Below are positions 54,677 through 64,000 of a DNA stretch of 64,000 nucleotides, one piece after another. Position numbers and translations under genes: made by a program. The stretch is from Mactra quadrangularis. Lineage: Eukaryota > Mollusca > Bivalvia > Venerida > Mactridae. The number at the start of each line of letters is the position of its first letter. Position 1 is the first letter of the stretch. The notes beneath the pieces were generated by a model. The model did not search any database. It was given only the letters and a program-made list of their open reading frames with translations, and was not told where the DNA came from. The stretch lies in NCBI GenBank assembly GCA_025267735.1, contig CM046294.1, forward strand, positions 7,722,001 to 7,786,000. The letters are read 5' to 3'.

Positions 54677-56844
54677 ATGTTAAGTATATACGCCAGTAAT
54701 GGAGCTGTGGTCGAAGAATCAAATCTTCGGAAATTCTTGGATATTATCGTTAAAGATAAATCAAAGATGGCGATTAATAAAGCTGGAATCGTATATGAAA
54801 ATGGTAACATAGCTGCATCAACAAGTAGATTTCATATGTCTACAAAAGATATGAAGGTATTTGTTATTAACTTATTAATAAATTTTTCCCTGCATTCTGC
54901 CAAAGTAATATTTCCGAGGCAATCATTTTAATATGCCTTTTTCAAATGCAAGGCGTTACGTACGATATTGCCTCAATAAGCTCAAATACACTGCTATCCA
55001 AAAGTTTCTTCACGGTACAATAAATTAAATTACCACTATTTCTAAGTACAAATATGATTATTATTATAACATTGTTTTTTCATTCATTATTCATGCAATG
55101 GAAATGGAATTTCTATAAGTACATTTTATTTTTGAGTTGCAGCTAAAATTATCTATCAGCCTCCAAAACTATGGTAAATGTATCTCAATGAACCAATAGA
55201 AAAAATCAAATTTCTGTTATTTTATAACCATAAGCCAAATGGACTGATCAGAAAAAAGCAAAATTGACAATCGTTAACAATAAACTGCTTTTACAACCTT
55301 TTGAAATTCTATTTAGAACAATATAAATTGTGAATATGTGAAGAAAATTTTTGGTGGGCAGTGTATGCTTATAACAATTGATTAATTAAACAGACAACAT
55401 TTTACCTAGGTTAAGGACAAGACAGACGTGTGTTACATGTTAAAACACGGTTTAAAGAAATTTGTCATTAATTGTCTATTTTCTATATTTTGGTATCTGA
55501 AAAAAACTTCTTATGTAAAATGATACAAAACGTATTCTAGCATTGCATTGGTGCCTACAATGCAAAGAGTCGATACGAAACTTGCCCGATTATTTCCCAG
55601 TGTGTATAAAATTAGATAACTCAAACATGTAAACGACAAGTTTTTTAATGAATGCAGACACAAACTAAGGTGTTAGTAAGATTACAATTCATTGATTATT
55701 ATTTCTAGGGCTGCAACGATTCGATTTGATACATCGAAAATCGATAGCGAGGGCGCAGATTCGATATGAAACCCACAAGTTTCAATACTATGCCAGCCTT
55801 TAAATTTGTCTATAAAAGTTATAAGGATTTAAGACATTTAGTAACAATGATAAACTAGTGATAAATAAATCAGTAGGAAAATTCATTTGCTTTATTGATC
55901 TTGGACGAAGTTTATTTTATAAATATAAGTTAGTTTTATGCTCAAATGAATGTATTTCTGTACATTTGGAATAAATAATTCTATTAAATGATTGTATCAA
56001 ATCGATGAAAATCTATTTGAATGAGAAAAATGAAAAATCGAACCGCATCAAATCGACTTTTAAGTGAATCGTCGCAGCCCTTATAAATTCATCAGCGTTG
56101 AGGTTAATGTTATTTTCAAGGTTAAACTTTTTATCTCTATCATTTACATAAAGATAGGAAAATATTTACTTTATGATACAATGGTAGCTAATGGGTAAGG
56201 TGTGCGACCTAAATAATGTATACTTGTATTTGAATTACTATGGTACATTATCTATTTCATATTCTGAAGAATTTACTTTACCATATTATTTTAGGTCATT
56301 TGTGAAACATGTTCCTACAACTAAGCTTAATCGACGTCGCATCCAAGCCCCAGTACTTAGCTATGAGGATTAATTTCTTTTCTTAATGAGACATCAATGT
56401 CTATTTTAGCTGTGATTCGAACTATCATTGCTTATCTGTCCATTATCGTAACCGCTCGATTGGTTAAATATTTGAATGATGAATACTCAATTTAAATAAA
56501 CCCATTGTCGCAAATCAAATTTCAATGCAATACAATGGCTTTTGAAGGATGCAAACATAACTTAAATAAATAGTTTATTATTTCTATATCTTTATTTTTT
56601 TCAGACAATAAAAACAGTTATAAACAATGAAAGTATAGATAGACTTTTATATAATGATGTAACTTATTGTATAAAAAATAGAACACCTGAACAAATTGTG
56701 GCTTTTAATGGATCTAATTATTTAATAATTAGCAAGACTGGTGTCACTTATATTATAGTCACGTGTTCATCAAGACAAAAACATTCAACTGTTGCCGCTT
56801 GGATTCATGCTATAGCTCAAAAGATTCGAGAAAGACATTTGTGA
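54677..56844 (+). CDS. Profilin-like protein (profilin-4 type), 139 aa, two coding exons
   Basis: Profilins are small cytosolic proteins that bind actin, phosphoinositides and proline-rich ligands; profilin-4 is a divergent form with weak or no actin binding. Exons 54677-54856 and 56605-56844 join in phase 0 across a GT/AG intron (AAG/GTATTT … tttttcag/ACA), giving 139 residues, the normal family size. An INKAGIVYENGN strand is followed by the helix STKDMKTIKTVINN, then NYLIISKTGVTYIIVTCSS, which matches the VVVVKT..YLLVATY core of profilin-4. A C-terminal helix (AAWIHAIAQKIRERHL) closes the fold. The N-terminal Trp and Tyr that bind poly-proline in classic profilins are absent. An AATAAA lies at 57342. 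The assignment is by eye, not by search. Confidence 0.7.
55706..56082. mobile_element. hAT-like MITE in the profilin-like gene intron
   Basis: The ends tagggctgcaacgattcgat (left) and, inverted, aagggctgcgacgattcact (right) are classic hAT-type (AGGGCTGC). The flanking 8 bases attatttc and ataaattc agree at 6 of 8, a decayed target duplication. It is 377 bp with no coding. Confidence 0.75.
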
Positions 56845-57341
56845 CTATTGTGCTCATGTACAATGGATGATGAGTCTCAATTTAGCTGGTGACAATGATG
56901 ACGGGTACGAAGTTTAGTGGAGATACGGAACACAGAGAAAGAACTGATGCTGTGTGCTTGCTTCACAATTATACAGAAGAAGCTATAACTATATGACGTG
57001 TTCAAATAGTGCTTATTAGAATTCTTACATATGGAGACACATATGTACTTTGCACAGTTAGATAACAACTGCGTATCAAAAATATATCTTATTGATATAT
57101 GGTTATCAACAATACCTATTTCCAGCGTGGAAGTCCTTAGGGGAAAAGTAATATGCTGAAAAATTCCAGAGATATCATAAACTAGATTTTCATAATGCAA
57201 TAGCACTTTTAGTATATTTCTAAGAATTTTTCTTCGAATTATTTTTATAGTCTCAAAAAATGCTAAGTTTAACACCATTTTGTATTGCTAACGATTTTAT
57301 TATAGAAATGGTATTTTCTCATAATTACCACGAATATAGAG

Positions 57342-57347
57342 AATAAA
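57342..57347 (+). terminator. Candidate poly(A) signal for the profilin-like gene
   Basis: AATAAA in gagaataaagag, about 500 bp past the stop codon at 56844. Confidence 0.3.
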
Positions 57348-57349
57348 GA

Positions 57350-58028
57350 GATAATATCATATGTCGCTTTATAATAATGAATTGGTCAATGTTCGTGTTA
57401 GATAACCTCCTGGTTCATTCAAACATAGTCTTTGTTCATTTCATTTCTCACCAATTATCTTAATGGTGTTTACAAATCACTTTCTAGGATGAGTGTAATG
57501 TTGACTTACTTGAAGTTGAAGTATTTGTATATGTTCTCAAAGTCAGACTTTTACCTTATTTGTAAAAGTTTTTTGTATTATAATAATTATGTATTAAAAT
57601 ACATAAATATAGTTCTGTTAATAAAATACTTATACAAGAACATTTATTTTTGTACTGGTTTATTGTTTGTCAACAACAGTGATCGAATCAGAGTTTTTAA
57701 TTTTCAGATTATATTGACAGGAAATAACAGTTTAAAAACCTAACCTGTGTGTATTTTGATACCAAGGTGACATCAATATGTTCATATCGTTTATAACAAA
57801 TATTTAGACTAGCAACCATTACTGCCTTTTTTTAACAAAATTTCAATAATTTACATTGCACGACTCACATTACATTTATCATCGAATCATGTCCCAACCA
57901 GTGCTAAAAGATCCAATCACAAACAGACATGACAATTTCTTCCCAATCGGAGATAAAAAATATACATCTGTACTTGCCAACAAATATACATCTGTACATT
58001 GTAATTGCGCATATAACGATATGTCCTA
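57350..58028. other. AT-rich intergenic sequence
   Basis: A 103-codon plus frame (57432-57743) is Leu/Ile/Tyr/Phe-rich, as expected of AT-rich noise, and is not called. Confidence 0.4.
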
Positions 58029-58029
58029 C

Positions 58030-58557
58030 TAAGGCTGTCACGATACACCAGAAGCGTATCGCAATTTTTTGCAACGTATCGCGATACGTACCACGGAATA
58101 TTTTGACTTATTCGATTTGTTGTGCTTTCGCTGTTTTTAACAGAAACATTGCTACTGATAGAATCTAGCGTCTTTTTGCCATTTAGGAATGTTTTGCTTA
58201 TAAAAAGATATTGGAAGAAACAATCACAACCTTAACTGCAGAACATACTAGCAATCAAGCTCCTGGATGCTAGCTTGTTTCACAGCTTCATGTCCCGAAG
58301 CATTCGATCCAAGAACATATCTGCACAAGTTCCGCACAACCAGTTGAACGCGTCCAAGTCGGGGGTTAGATACATAGAACTTTAGTTTAAATCGTATTAA
58401 CCACGGAAAAGCCATCGTTTCGCTACTTTCATTTCGCGAAGGGAATAATTTTTTAATGAAATAAATTATCGCCGAATACCGGTACGTTAAGTTCGTACCG
58501 CGATACTTACTGTCGCAGCTGCGTATTGCAATATACCGATATATCGTGACAGCCATA
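58030..58557. mobile_element. hAT-like MITE, 528 bp
   Basis: The ends taaggctgtcacgatacacc (left) and, inverted, tatggctgtcacgatatatc (right). The flanks tgtcctac and tgacctag agree at 6 of 8. The interior has inverted gcgtatcgc/gcgatacg words. A 131-codon minus frame overlaps it and is chance. Confidence 0.75.
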
Positions 58558-58884
58558 TGACCTAGCACCATCAGAGTGACTCCCATTATATAAAACAGTA
58601 AGTTACGTACACATAGCCATGTGAATGCTATAAAGAGCTCCACATTTCCATGGCTTGTTTATTAACTCCACTTCTTATCTCACTCTATCGTGCAATTTCA
58701 CCCTTGAACTTGTTATTTGACACGTCGCTAGGATCCCATAAATACACAATCATCATAGTCGTATTACACGTAGATATCTATAATCGGATATAAACCTAAA
58801 GCTCTTCAGTGTTAATTACATTTTTAATGAACACCTTGGACATGTTCGTCACTCGTGATAGACCACTGGAAGTAGCTCTCTGGA

Positions 58885-59125
58885 AAATGAGTGGGATTTG
58901 CCGAGTGGTAAGGATGTTGGACTGGTAATCATTGAAAATCCAACTCCGCGTTAGCTAGAACCCTATCCAAAATATATACCGTTACTCCCTTAAACAAGCA
59001 ACATATCCATACTACCTCATTACTAGGCGGACCAGGAAGCGGAATCGACAGTGATAAATCTAATTTGTTAGAATGTTTTCACATTCGAGCTTTAAGAAAT
59101 TTGTATTAACTAAAACTAAGCTCTT
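58885..59125 (+). repeat. tRNA-headed SINE, group C
   Basis: The head atgagtgggatttgccgagt, ggtaaggatgttggactggt and cgttagctagaaccctatcc is followed by acaagcaacatatccatact, ggaccaggaagcggaatcga and gttttcacattcgagcttta, in the same order as 37276-37505. Confidence 0.65.
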
Positions 59126-59129
59126 TGGA

Positions 59130-60258
59130 CATTTTATCATGTTGACTATTTAGATTCCCTCCGTATTTATATGCAAACAATTGACGACATATTTAATGAA
59201 ATCTTCCTTATAAAACCATAGTGACTCATACTCTGTATTATGAAGGCTGATAGGGATACCCGAGCCTATCAAGACGTTATTCAGTCGTATACCGCTCGAT
59301 CATCCTTCCAAACCTTTTTCCTAGTGCAGGGCATAGCCAGCAGAACAATATATATAAAAACAAAGGTTTTAAAGATGCTATGAAGAATATTTATTTAAGC
59401 AACAACAAACATTATATGAGGCATGTGCAACGATATAAAATTCAAATGTAGATGTACTATATTACACATTTAGCAGTATCACCGGTGTGTCTCAAATTAT
59501 CATAAACAATCTTTATTGGCTATCATTCATCATTAATAGTAAATTTTTATAGTAAAATACATATACTGTATGATAAACTTGCTGAACCATATGAGGAATC
59601 ATTACTCGTTTTCCTTTGGAACTGTTTTTTTGTATTTCTAAATGTTCTACTCGTGTATTAATTACTTTATATTTCTTAGGTTACAAAACTTGTATTAAAT
59701 GAGCGTGATGTATTTTACCAAAACAAATGTGAAGCACGTCCTTGCTTAAACATGCTTACATCAAATATTAACAAAAATAAGTATAATGTTTACCACTTAA
59801 ATAATAAATTCCTTATATTTTACACCTTAAATATGAGTACATTACATTTAAAGTTATGCTTATGAATAGTTATGCATAGTATCGTTCAGTGAAAGAGTTA
59901 TATAACTACTCTAAATATGTATAGGTGTTAATATACAGGTATGGCATCACGTTTAAAAGAGTGATTTACATAATAAGTTTACTGCTGAATAGCTATAAAC
60001 AAGCGCCTTGAAATGCTACATGAATACTGGCGAAGTATTGGTTAAGTAAAACGAGATAACTGTGTTAACCTAAACAGAAAATAATATAGGTAGCTACACT
60101 AAGATAATCCAAAATAAAACTTTAATACGTTGTAACACGGAAGCTTGACATTCTTTATCGTAGTTTGAAAGATTCACTTCTTTTTATATATTCTCTAGTT
60201 TTTATTATAAGGAGGAAATTCTTCAAACTACGACACAGAATGCCAAGCTCTTGTGGTC
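59130..60258. other. Intergenic sequence, nothing recognised
   Basis: AT-rich. A pair of short inverted words, ttctttatcgtagtttgaa (60151) and ttcaaactacgacacagaa (60222), suggests a further small hairpin element at about 60135-60255. Confidence 0.4.
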
Positions 60259-60261
60259 GCA

Positions 60262-60651
60262 ATTTCCGTAAACAGATATCCTGAAGAGCGTTGTCGTACA
60301 GGATCTCTTCTGTCTCCGTGGAAGGTCACGAGTCAAGGCGTAGCTTTCATCTAGACGAAAACACTATTAATCATATAATTCAATTAATCATATTTTGATT
60401 TCGTTATTTCTATTTTAAGACCAAGGTTTGCATGCTAATTAAACGGCGGTATTATTCACAGTCTGCGATTGGGCGGCTCATTTCAAATTGCGTGACGTTG
60501 ACGATGTAAACAAGTAACGTATCATAACAATTTCGTCATTAATATTATGATGAGAAGAGATCACCTGAACGTGACCTTCGGTTGGAAATGCCAGATCTAA
60601 ATTAGCGAGTATAAGAGCGGAAATTTTTAGATCGGGTTTAAATCAGATTGC
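60262..60651 (-). mobile_element. E1 element, near full-length inverted copy
   Basis: Read on the minus strand it follows 11467-11869 landmark by landmark: caatctgatttaaacccgat, tactcgctaatttagatctg, aaggtcacgttcaggtgatc, gatacgttacttgtttacat, gcaatttgaaatgagccgcc, gcatgcaaaccttggtctta, cgtctagatgaaagctacgc and gatatctgtttacgga. No exact target duplication was seen. Confidence 0.65.
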
Positions 60652-61080
60652 ACATTGTCTAAAGCCTGTCTCACACAGAACACACGGCTTATTGTGGTAG
60701 TAACATATATTGCACTTTGTACAATTAGGTGATTGGACGAATGTAAAGACAAAAATCAAACACATATCATGAATAAATTATATAATATTAATATTCTATT
60801 CACTTAGCGATTAAAACAATATCATCATATACTATGATATACATTGGAATAAACTAATGAAATAAATGAAACTTAAAACCTTAAAAACAAATTTATGAAA
60901 TACAAGTACAAATGGTTGTATTCTAGCCAAAATACAAAACTAACAGCTGTTTGTACACTCACTAAAGTCCTCACTAAAGTTTCATACTTACACATTGGGA
61001 GCAAGTAAATATTTTACAAATGATGTGAATAACAAACTTGTCCTAATTATTTATATAATCAGACTATAAACTTATGGTGA

Positions 61081-61203
61081 CATATTTCTACTATCAGATA
61101 ACCACATAATTAACTAGTTAATTAAGAGATTAACTTTTTACGATTACTAGTTAACTTCTTAATTAACTAGTTAGTTATGTGGTTATCTGATGGCAGAAAT
61201 ATG
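61081..61203. repeat. Foldback element with 46-bp arms
   Basis: The left arm (61081-61126, catatttctactatcagata, then accacataattaactagt) and the inverted right arm (61203-61158, catatttctgccatcagata, then accacataactaactagt) agree at 43 of 46. The loop is 31 bp and contains further inverted words. Confidence 0.8.
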
Positions 61204-61468
61204 CAACTATATAGACGTCTACAAAAACACTAAACTTTATATATTCATGTGCACTTACTAAAAGTCTTGCTCATTGTCATGCTCTAGATATTCTATAATT
61301 ATCTATCATAAAAGTTAGTTACTGTTAGATACTGTTACTGTTATATGGTCAAGCTTAGATAATAATGTTTCAAGTTATCTTTCCAACAATAATTATAATA
61401 ATATATGTATGCTTTCAATACATTTAACGTTGGAAATACATAAGTTCTACAGAATAGAGCATATTCCA

Positions 61469-62821
61469 TCATTTTAATTCATACATTTTGACAACATCAC
61501 TACCATGCATAGTTACAAACAACCTGTTTAGTTTCTGGTCAAAACATACTGAAGAAGGTCTTTGTAAACCATTTTGTCCTGATATAACAACACCAATCTT
61601 CTTACCTTCCTCATTAAACTGTACCACATTGTGTGACTTCAATCCAACAACAAAAATGTTACCATAGGAATCACCACATATACCATCTGTACCTGATATA
61701 TCACTGTCATTGAATGTTGACAGATACTCTCCTACATCATTTAAACATACAATAACTCTATCCCAGTCACTAACATATACCTTCTTTCCATTATTTCTGA
61801 AGAAAAGACGTCTACTATTAGAGAACATATTTATCTCCGCAGTTTCGTTTGTTATAGTTTTTAACAATTGACCCTCCATATTATGAATATATAGTGATGA
61901 GCCATTATCTGTTATATATAACTTGTCATCATTTGACGCAATACCGTAACATTTATGAGACACTTTGATTTGTCTTGTTGGTCTCATCATGGTACCATTA
62001 ATGGAAACAATCTGAATCTTCTCATCTTGACATGTTACTGCAGCCTTGTGCTCATTAATACAACATACCCCCCATGGTTTACAATCTAAATCGCAATAAT
62101 CTAGTAAGCTGAGTGTTTGTGTATCAATACGTTTCAGTTTTGTATTGTAAAAATCAGTAACAAGTAAATGGTTATCATAGGTTAGACAACAATCTTTAAA
62201 AGAACCTAATGTAGAATCACCATGCATCTTGATGTTGATATCTTTACTTTCTTTAACCGTGTAAAGGTCTGTCTTCATTCTTGAAATTCTACTTACTTCC
62301 CCAATACCATCTAAACCATTGATATAATCCATCAACGATTGGTTCGGAGAAAACGATAACTTGGCATAGGTTTTTTTAACTTTTTCTTTCTTGTCAACTC
62401 AGTTTCTGTTATCTTTTTCTCGGCTATGTTTGAACAGACAAAATGTTGAGCTCTGTTCCCAACAGCTTTCTCTAGTTTGTCACGTACTTCTTGTAAACCA
62501 TCATTGATATTCATTAAATCTGTCTTCTCTTGAAATATTTCCTTTTCAATATTCTTGTACATCTCTTCTACTTGTTTTCTCGATATCTCAGCAAGTTTCT
62601 TGAGAACACTCTCCAACGTCTTTTGAAATTTTGCTACTTTTTCTAAAGCTTCATCTTTGGCATCTCTTAACATGGCTAATTGGTCATCTTTAGAACCACT
62701 ACTTGTAGTCAACGATGTCATCAAATCTTTTAGGTCTGTCTGTACTTGTTTACTTCTTGAAATGTTGAATAGGGAATCGATCATACCTGGTATGAAATGT
62801 ATTTGACTGTCTGGACAAGAT
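61469..62821 (-). pseudogene. TRIM/NHL-like gene, 3' exon (coiled coil + six-blade propeller), frame broken once
   Basis: In TRIM-NHL-type proteins a RING and B-box precede a coiled coil and a C-terminal propeller that binds RNA or protein. The exon starts after an acceptor (tataattacag, minus strand, 62822). SCPDSQIHFIPGMIDSL fits the segment just after a B-box. A coiled coil follows (about 62700-62420, KDEALEKVAKFQKTLESVLK…). Then come six propeller repeats to the TGA at 61469, with signature turns LLVTDFYNTKLKRID, LYITDNGSSLYIHN, VYVSDWDRVIVCLN, IFVVGLKSHNVVQFN and LFVTMHGSDVVKMYE. The two halves are in different frames; the shift lies at a run of seven A (62371-62377, T on the plus strand). 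One extra A would restore the frame. This may be an assembly or allelic indel, so the gene need not be dead. RING and B-box exons are not in the window. Confidence 0.8.
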
Positions 62822-62850
62822 CTGTAATTATATAGTAAACTTTTCATATT

Positions 62851-63134
62851 TTTTTGTTGGGTTTAATGTCGTAAAACACATTGTATAGGTCATATTACGG
62901 CGTCCAGCGCACCTAACCTAATTTCCTGGACCCTTGTCTATAACCAGTACTCACATACCCTTCAACAAGGCCGGAAACTTCCCCATCTAACTTATCAACG
63001 CATGAAATTGACATAGTAGTCAATTTTTCATGTAAGGGTTTAACCTCCTCGGGTTGGATTCGAACCCGTATCCCTTTCGGGACACTAGATTCGAAATCCC
63101 TGTGCACTATCCAACTGCGCAACCGACCCGGGTT
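62851..63134 (-). repeat. SINE group A upstream of the TRIM-like exon
   Basis: On the minus strand: head cccgggtcggttgcgcagtt, ggatagtgcacagggatttc and gggttcgaatccaacccgag, then aattgactactatgtcaatt, ggggaagtttccggccttgt, gtgcgctggacgccgtaata, acctatacaatgtgttttac and gacattaaacccaacaaaaa. The word ttttcata flanks both sides (62841-62848, 63140-63147), a likely target duplication. It lies 30 bp outside the exon's acceptor. Confidence 0.8.
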
Positions 63135-63149
63135 TAATTTTTTCATAAT

Positions 63150-63730
63150 AATTGAATACATGTCTATGGGGTAACTAAACATTATTTGCTTACACAAATA
63201 TCTGTAAAAATCTGTGTTACACATTAAAATGGTCTAAATGTTTAGAGTGAATCCTAAACTTCCTATTAGACATTTCTTGCCGACACCGATACGGACAACG
63301 GATAACAGTTACGGACAATTTACCATGTTTTGAGGGACCATGTCAAAAGTATAATGGTAAGTGTTGTGGAAACACTGCGATGACGAATCAAGACAGCTTA
63401 ACAGGAGGGGGTATTTATGATAAATTATACAGATATCAATATAATAACTACATTCTATTTTTCACATGACAAAATTAAGCAGATACACGTAATGTCAAAT
63501 TCTACGACCAGCCAACTGACCACTTATGCCCAATTTCTTTACATTACCCAAGTGTTATATCGTGAATTAACACAAGATATAACACCCGGTGTGTTTCTTT
63601 ACCTTCGAAATAGTTTAATCCTCACTTATAATCCAGTTAGGAAATGATCAGAGTGTATTTGGTAAAGTGCGTTTCTTTAAAAATTCTCAGATTAACTCTG
63701 GGTTATTTGCCTATTGTTAAAATAATCCTA
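63150..63730. other. Intronic or intergenic sequence, nothing recognised
   Basis: If the TRIM-like gene continues to the right, this would be intron. No RING or B-box cysteine pattern was seen. Confidence 0.35.
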
Positions 63731-63787
63731 CTATAGGGGTGGTTTAATTCGAGTGTAGATTGGAATCTGAACTGAAATACTGATCAA

Positions 63788-63875
63788 TTCGATGAATGCT
63801 GCTGCTGTGGAGCATAGAGTGGTATGTTATCACCTGTTGAACAAGGGATATCATTACTTAATGATCTTTGAAGCT
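63788..63875 (-). CDS. Possible terminal exon of an unknown gene
   Basis: On the minus strand an acceptor-like ttgttcaacag (about 63832-63842) precedes a frame reading GDNIPLYAPQQQHSSN before a TGA (about 63788). The frame is open a further ~15 codons upstream. It is short, so this is a weak suggestion only. Confidence 0.2.
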
Positions 63876-64000
63876 TTAAAATTTAGTTTGATGGATGGGT
63901 ATGGTCATGTTGTGGAAGGGGAATGTTTTATATGCTAGCGTTCTTTGGTAAAATAATTAAATTTAAGGTTCCAAGCCGCGTAAATGTACAGCCATTCCAA

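Noticed and set aside
56877..57278. 133-codon minus-strand frame
   Set aside because: It lies antisense in the presumed 3' untranslated region of the profilin-like gene, and its composition is Ile/Leu/Ser/Tyr noise.
57432..57743. 103-codon plus-strand frame
   Set aside because: Leu/Ile/Tyr/Asn-rich translation typical of AT-rich sequence.
58248..58643. 131-codon minus-strand frame
   Set aside because: It runs out of a hAT-like MITE and is rich in Tyr/Arg from inverted words; no transposase similarity.
1..64000. CRISPR arrays, operons, ribosome binding sites and phage genes
   Set aside because: No regularly spaced identical repeats, gene clusters or Shine-Dalgarno-led genes exist. Spliced genes and SINEs show the DNA is animal nuclear sequence.

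Overview
This window is eukaryotic nuclear DNA, most likely from a bivalve mollusc. It is AT-rich by eye, genes have introns with GT/AG borders, and much of it is small transposon debris. The lineage call rests on dispersed tRNA-headed SINEs with bivalve-type bodies, a TRIM-like coiled-coil/six-blade propeller gene of the kind expanded in molluscs, and a (TGTTC)n repeat tail. No species can be named from sequence alone.

Only three genes are well supported. (1) A complete Y-box (cold-shock domain) nucleic-acid binding protein lies on the minus strand, 42488-49091. Its seven coding exons join in frame to 253 residues. (2) A divergent profilin, closest in pattern to profilin-4, lies on the plus strand, 54677-56844. 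Two coding exons give 139 residues. (3) The 3' exon of a TRIM/NHL-like gene lies on the minus strand, 61469-62821. It carries a coiled coil and six propeller repeats and is broken by a one-base frame change at a run of seven A. Its RING/B-box part would lie beyond the right edge.

The first ~41 kb has no firm gene. It holds SINE copies of four groups (called A-D here), MITE-like elements with terminal inverted repeats (hAT-like with 8-bp target duplications, Tc1/pogo-like with TA duplications), foldback hairpins, a 0.4-kb family called E1 here, and a pentanucleotide satellite. Weak coding-like islands occur at 6.1-6.9, 15.1-15.6, 18.3, 24.4 and 63.8 kb. The 15.1-15.6 kb island has short matches to rolling-circle Rep motifs and may be an eroded Rep-type fragment.

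From 41 to 64 kb the three genes are separated by more of the same repeats. Several repeats sit inside introns: a 999-bp pogo-like element, a SINE, an E1 fragment and a bivalve-type repeat in the Y-box gene; a hAT-like MITE in the profilin-like gene; and a SINE upstream of the TRIM-like exon. The three genes have no evident shared pathway or co-regulation; they look like unrelated neighbours.
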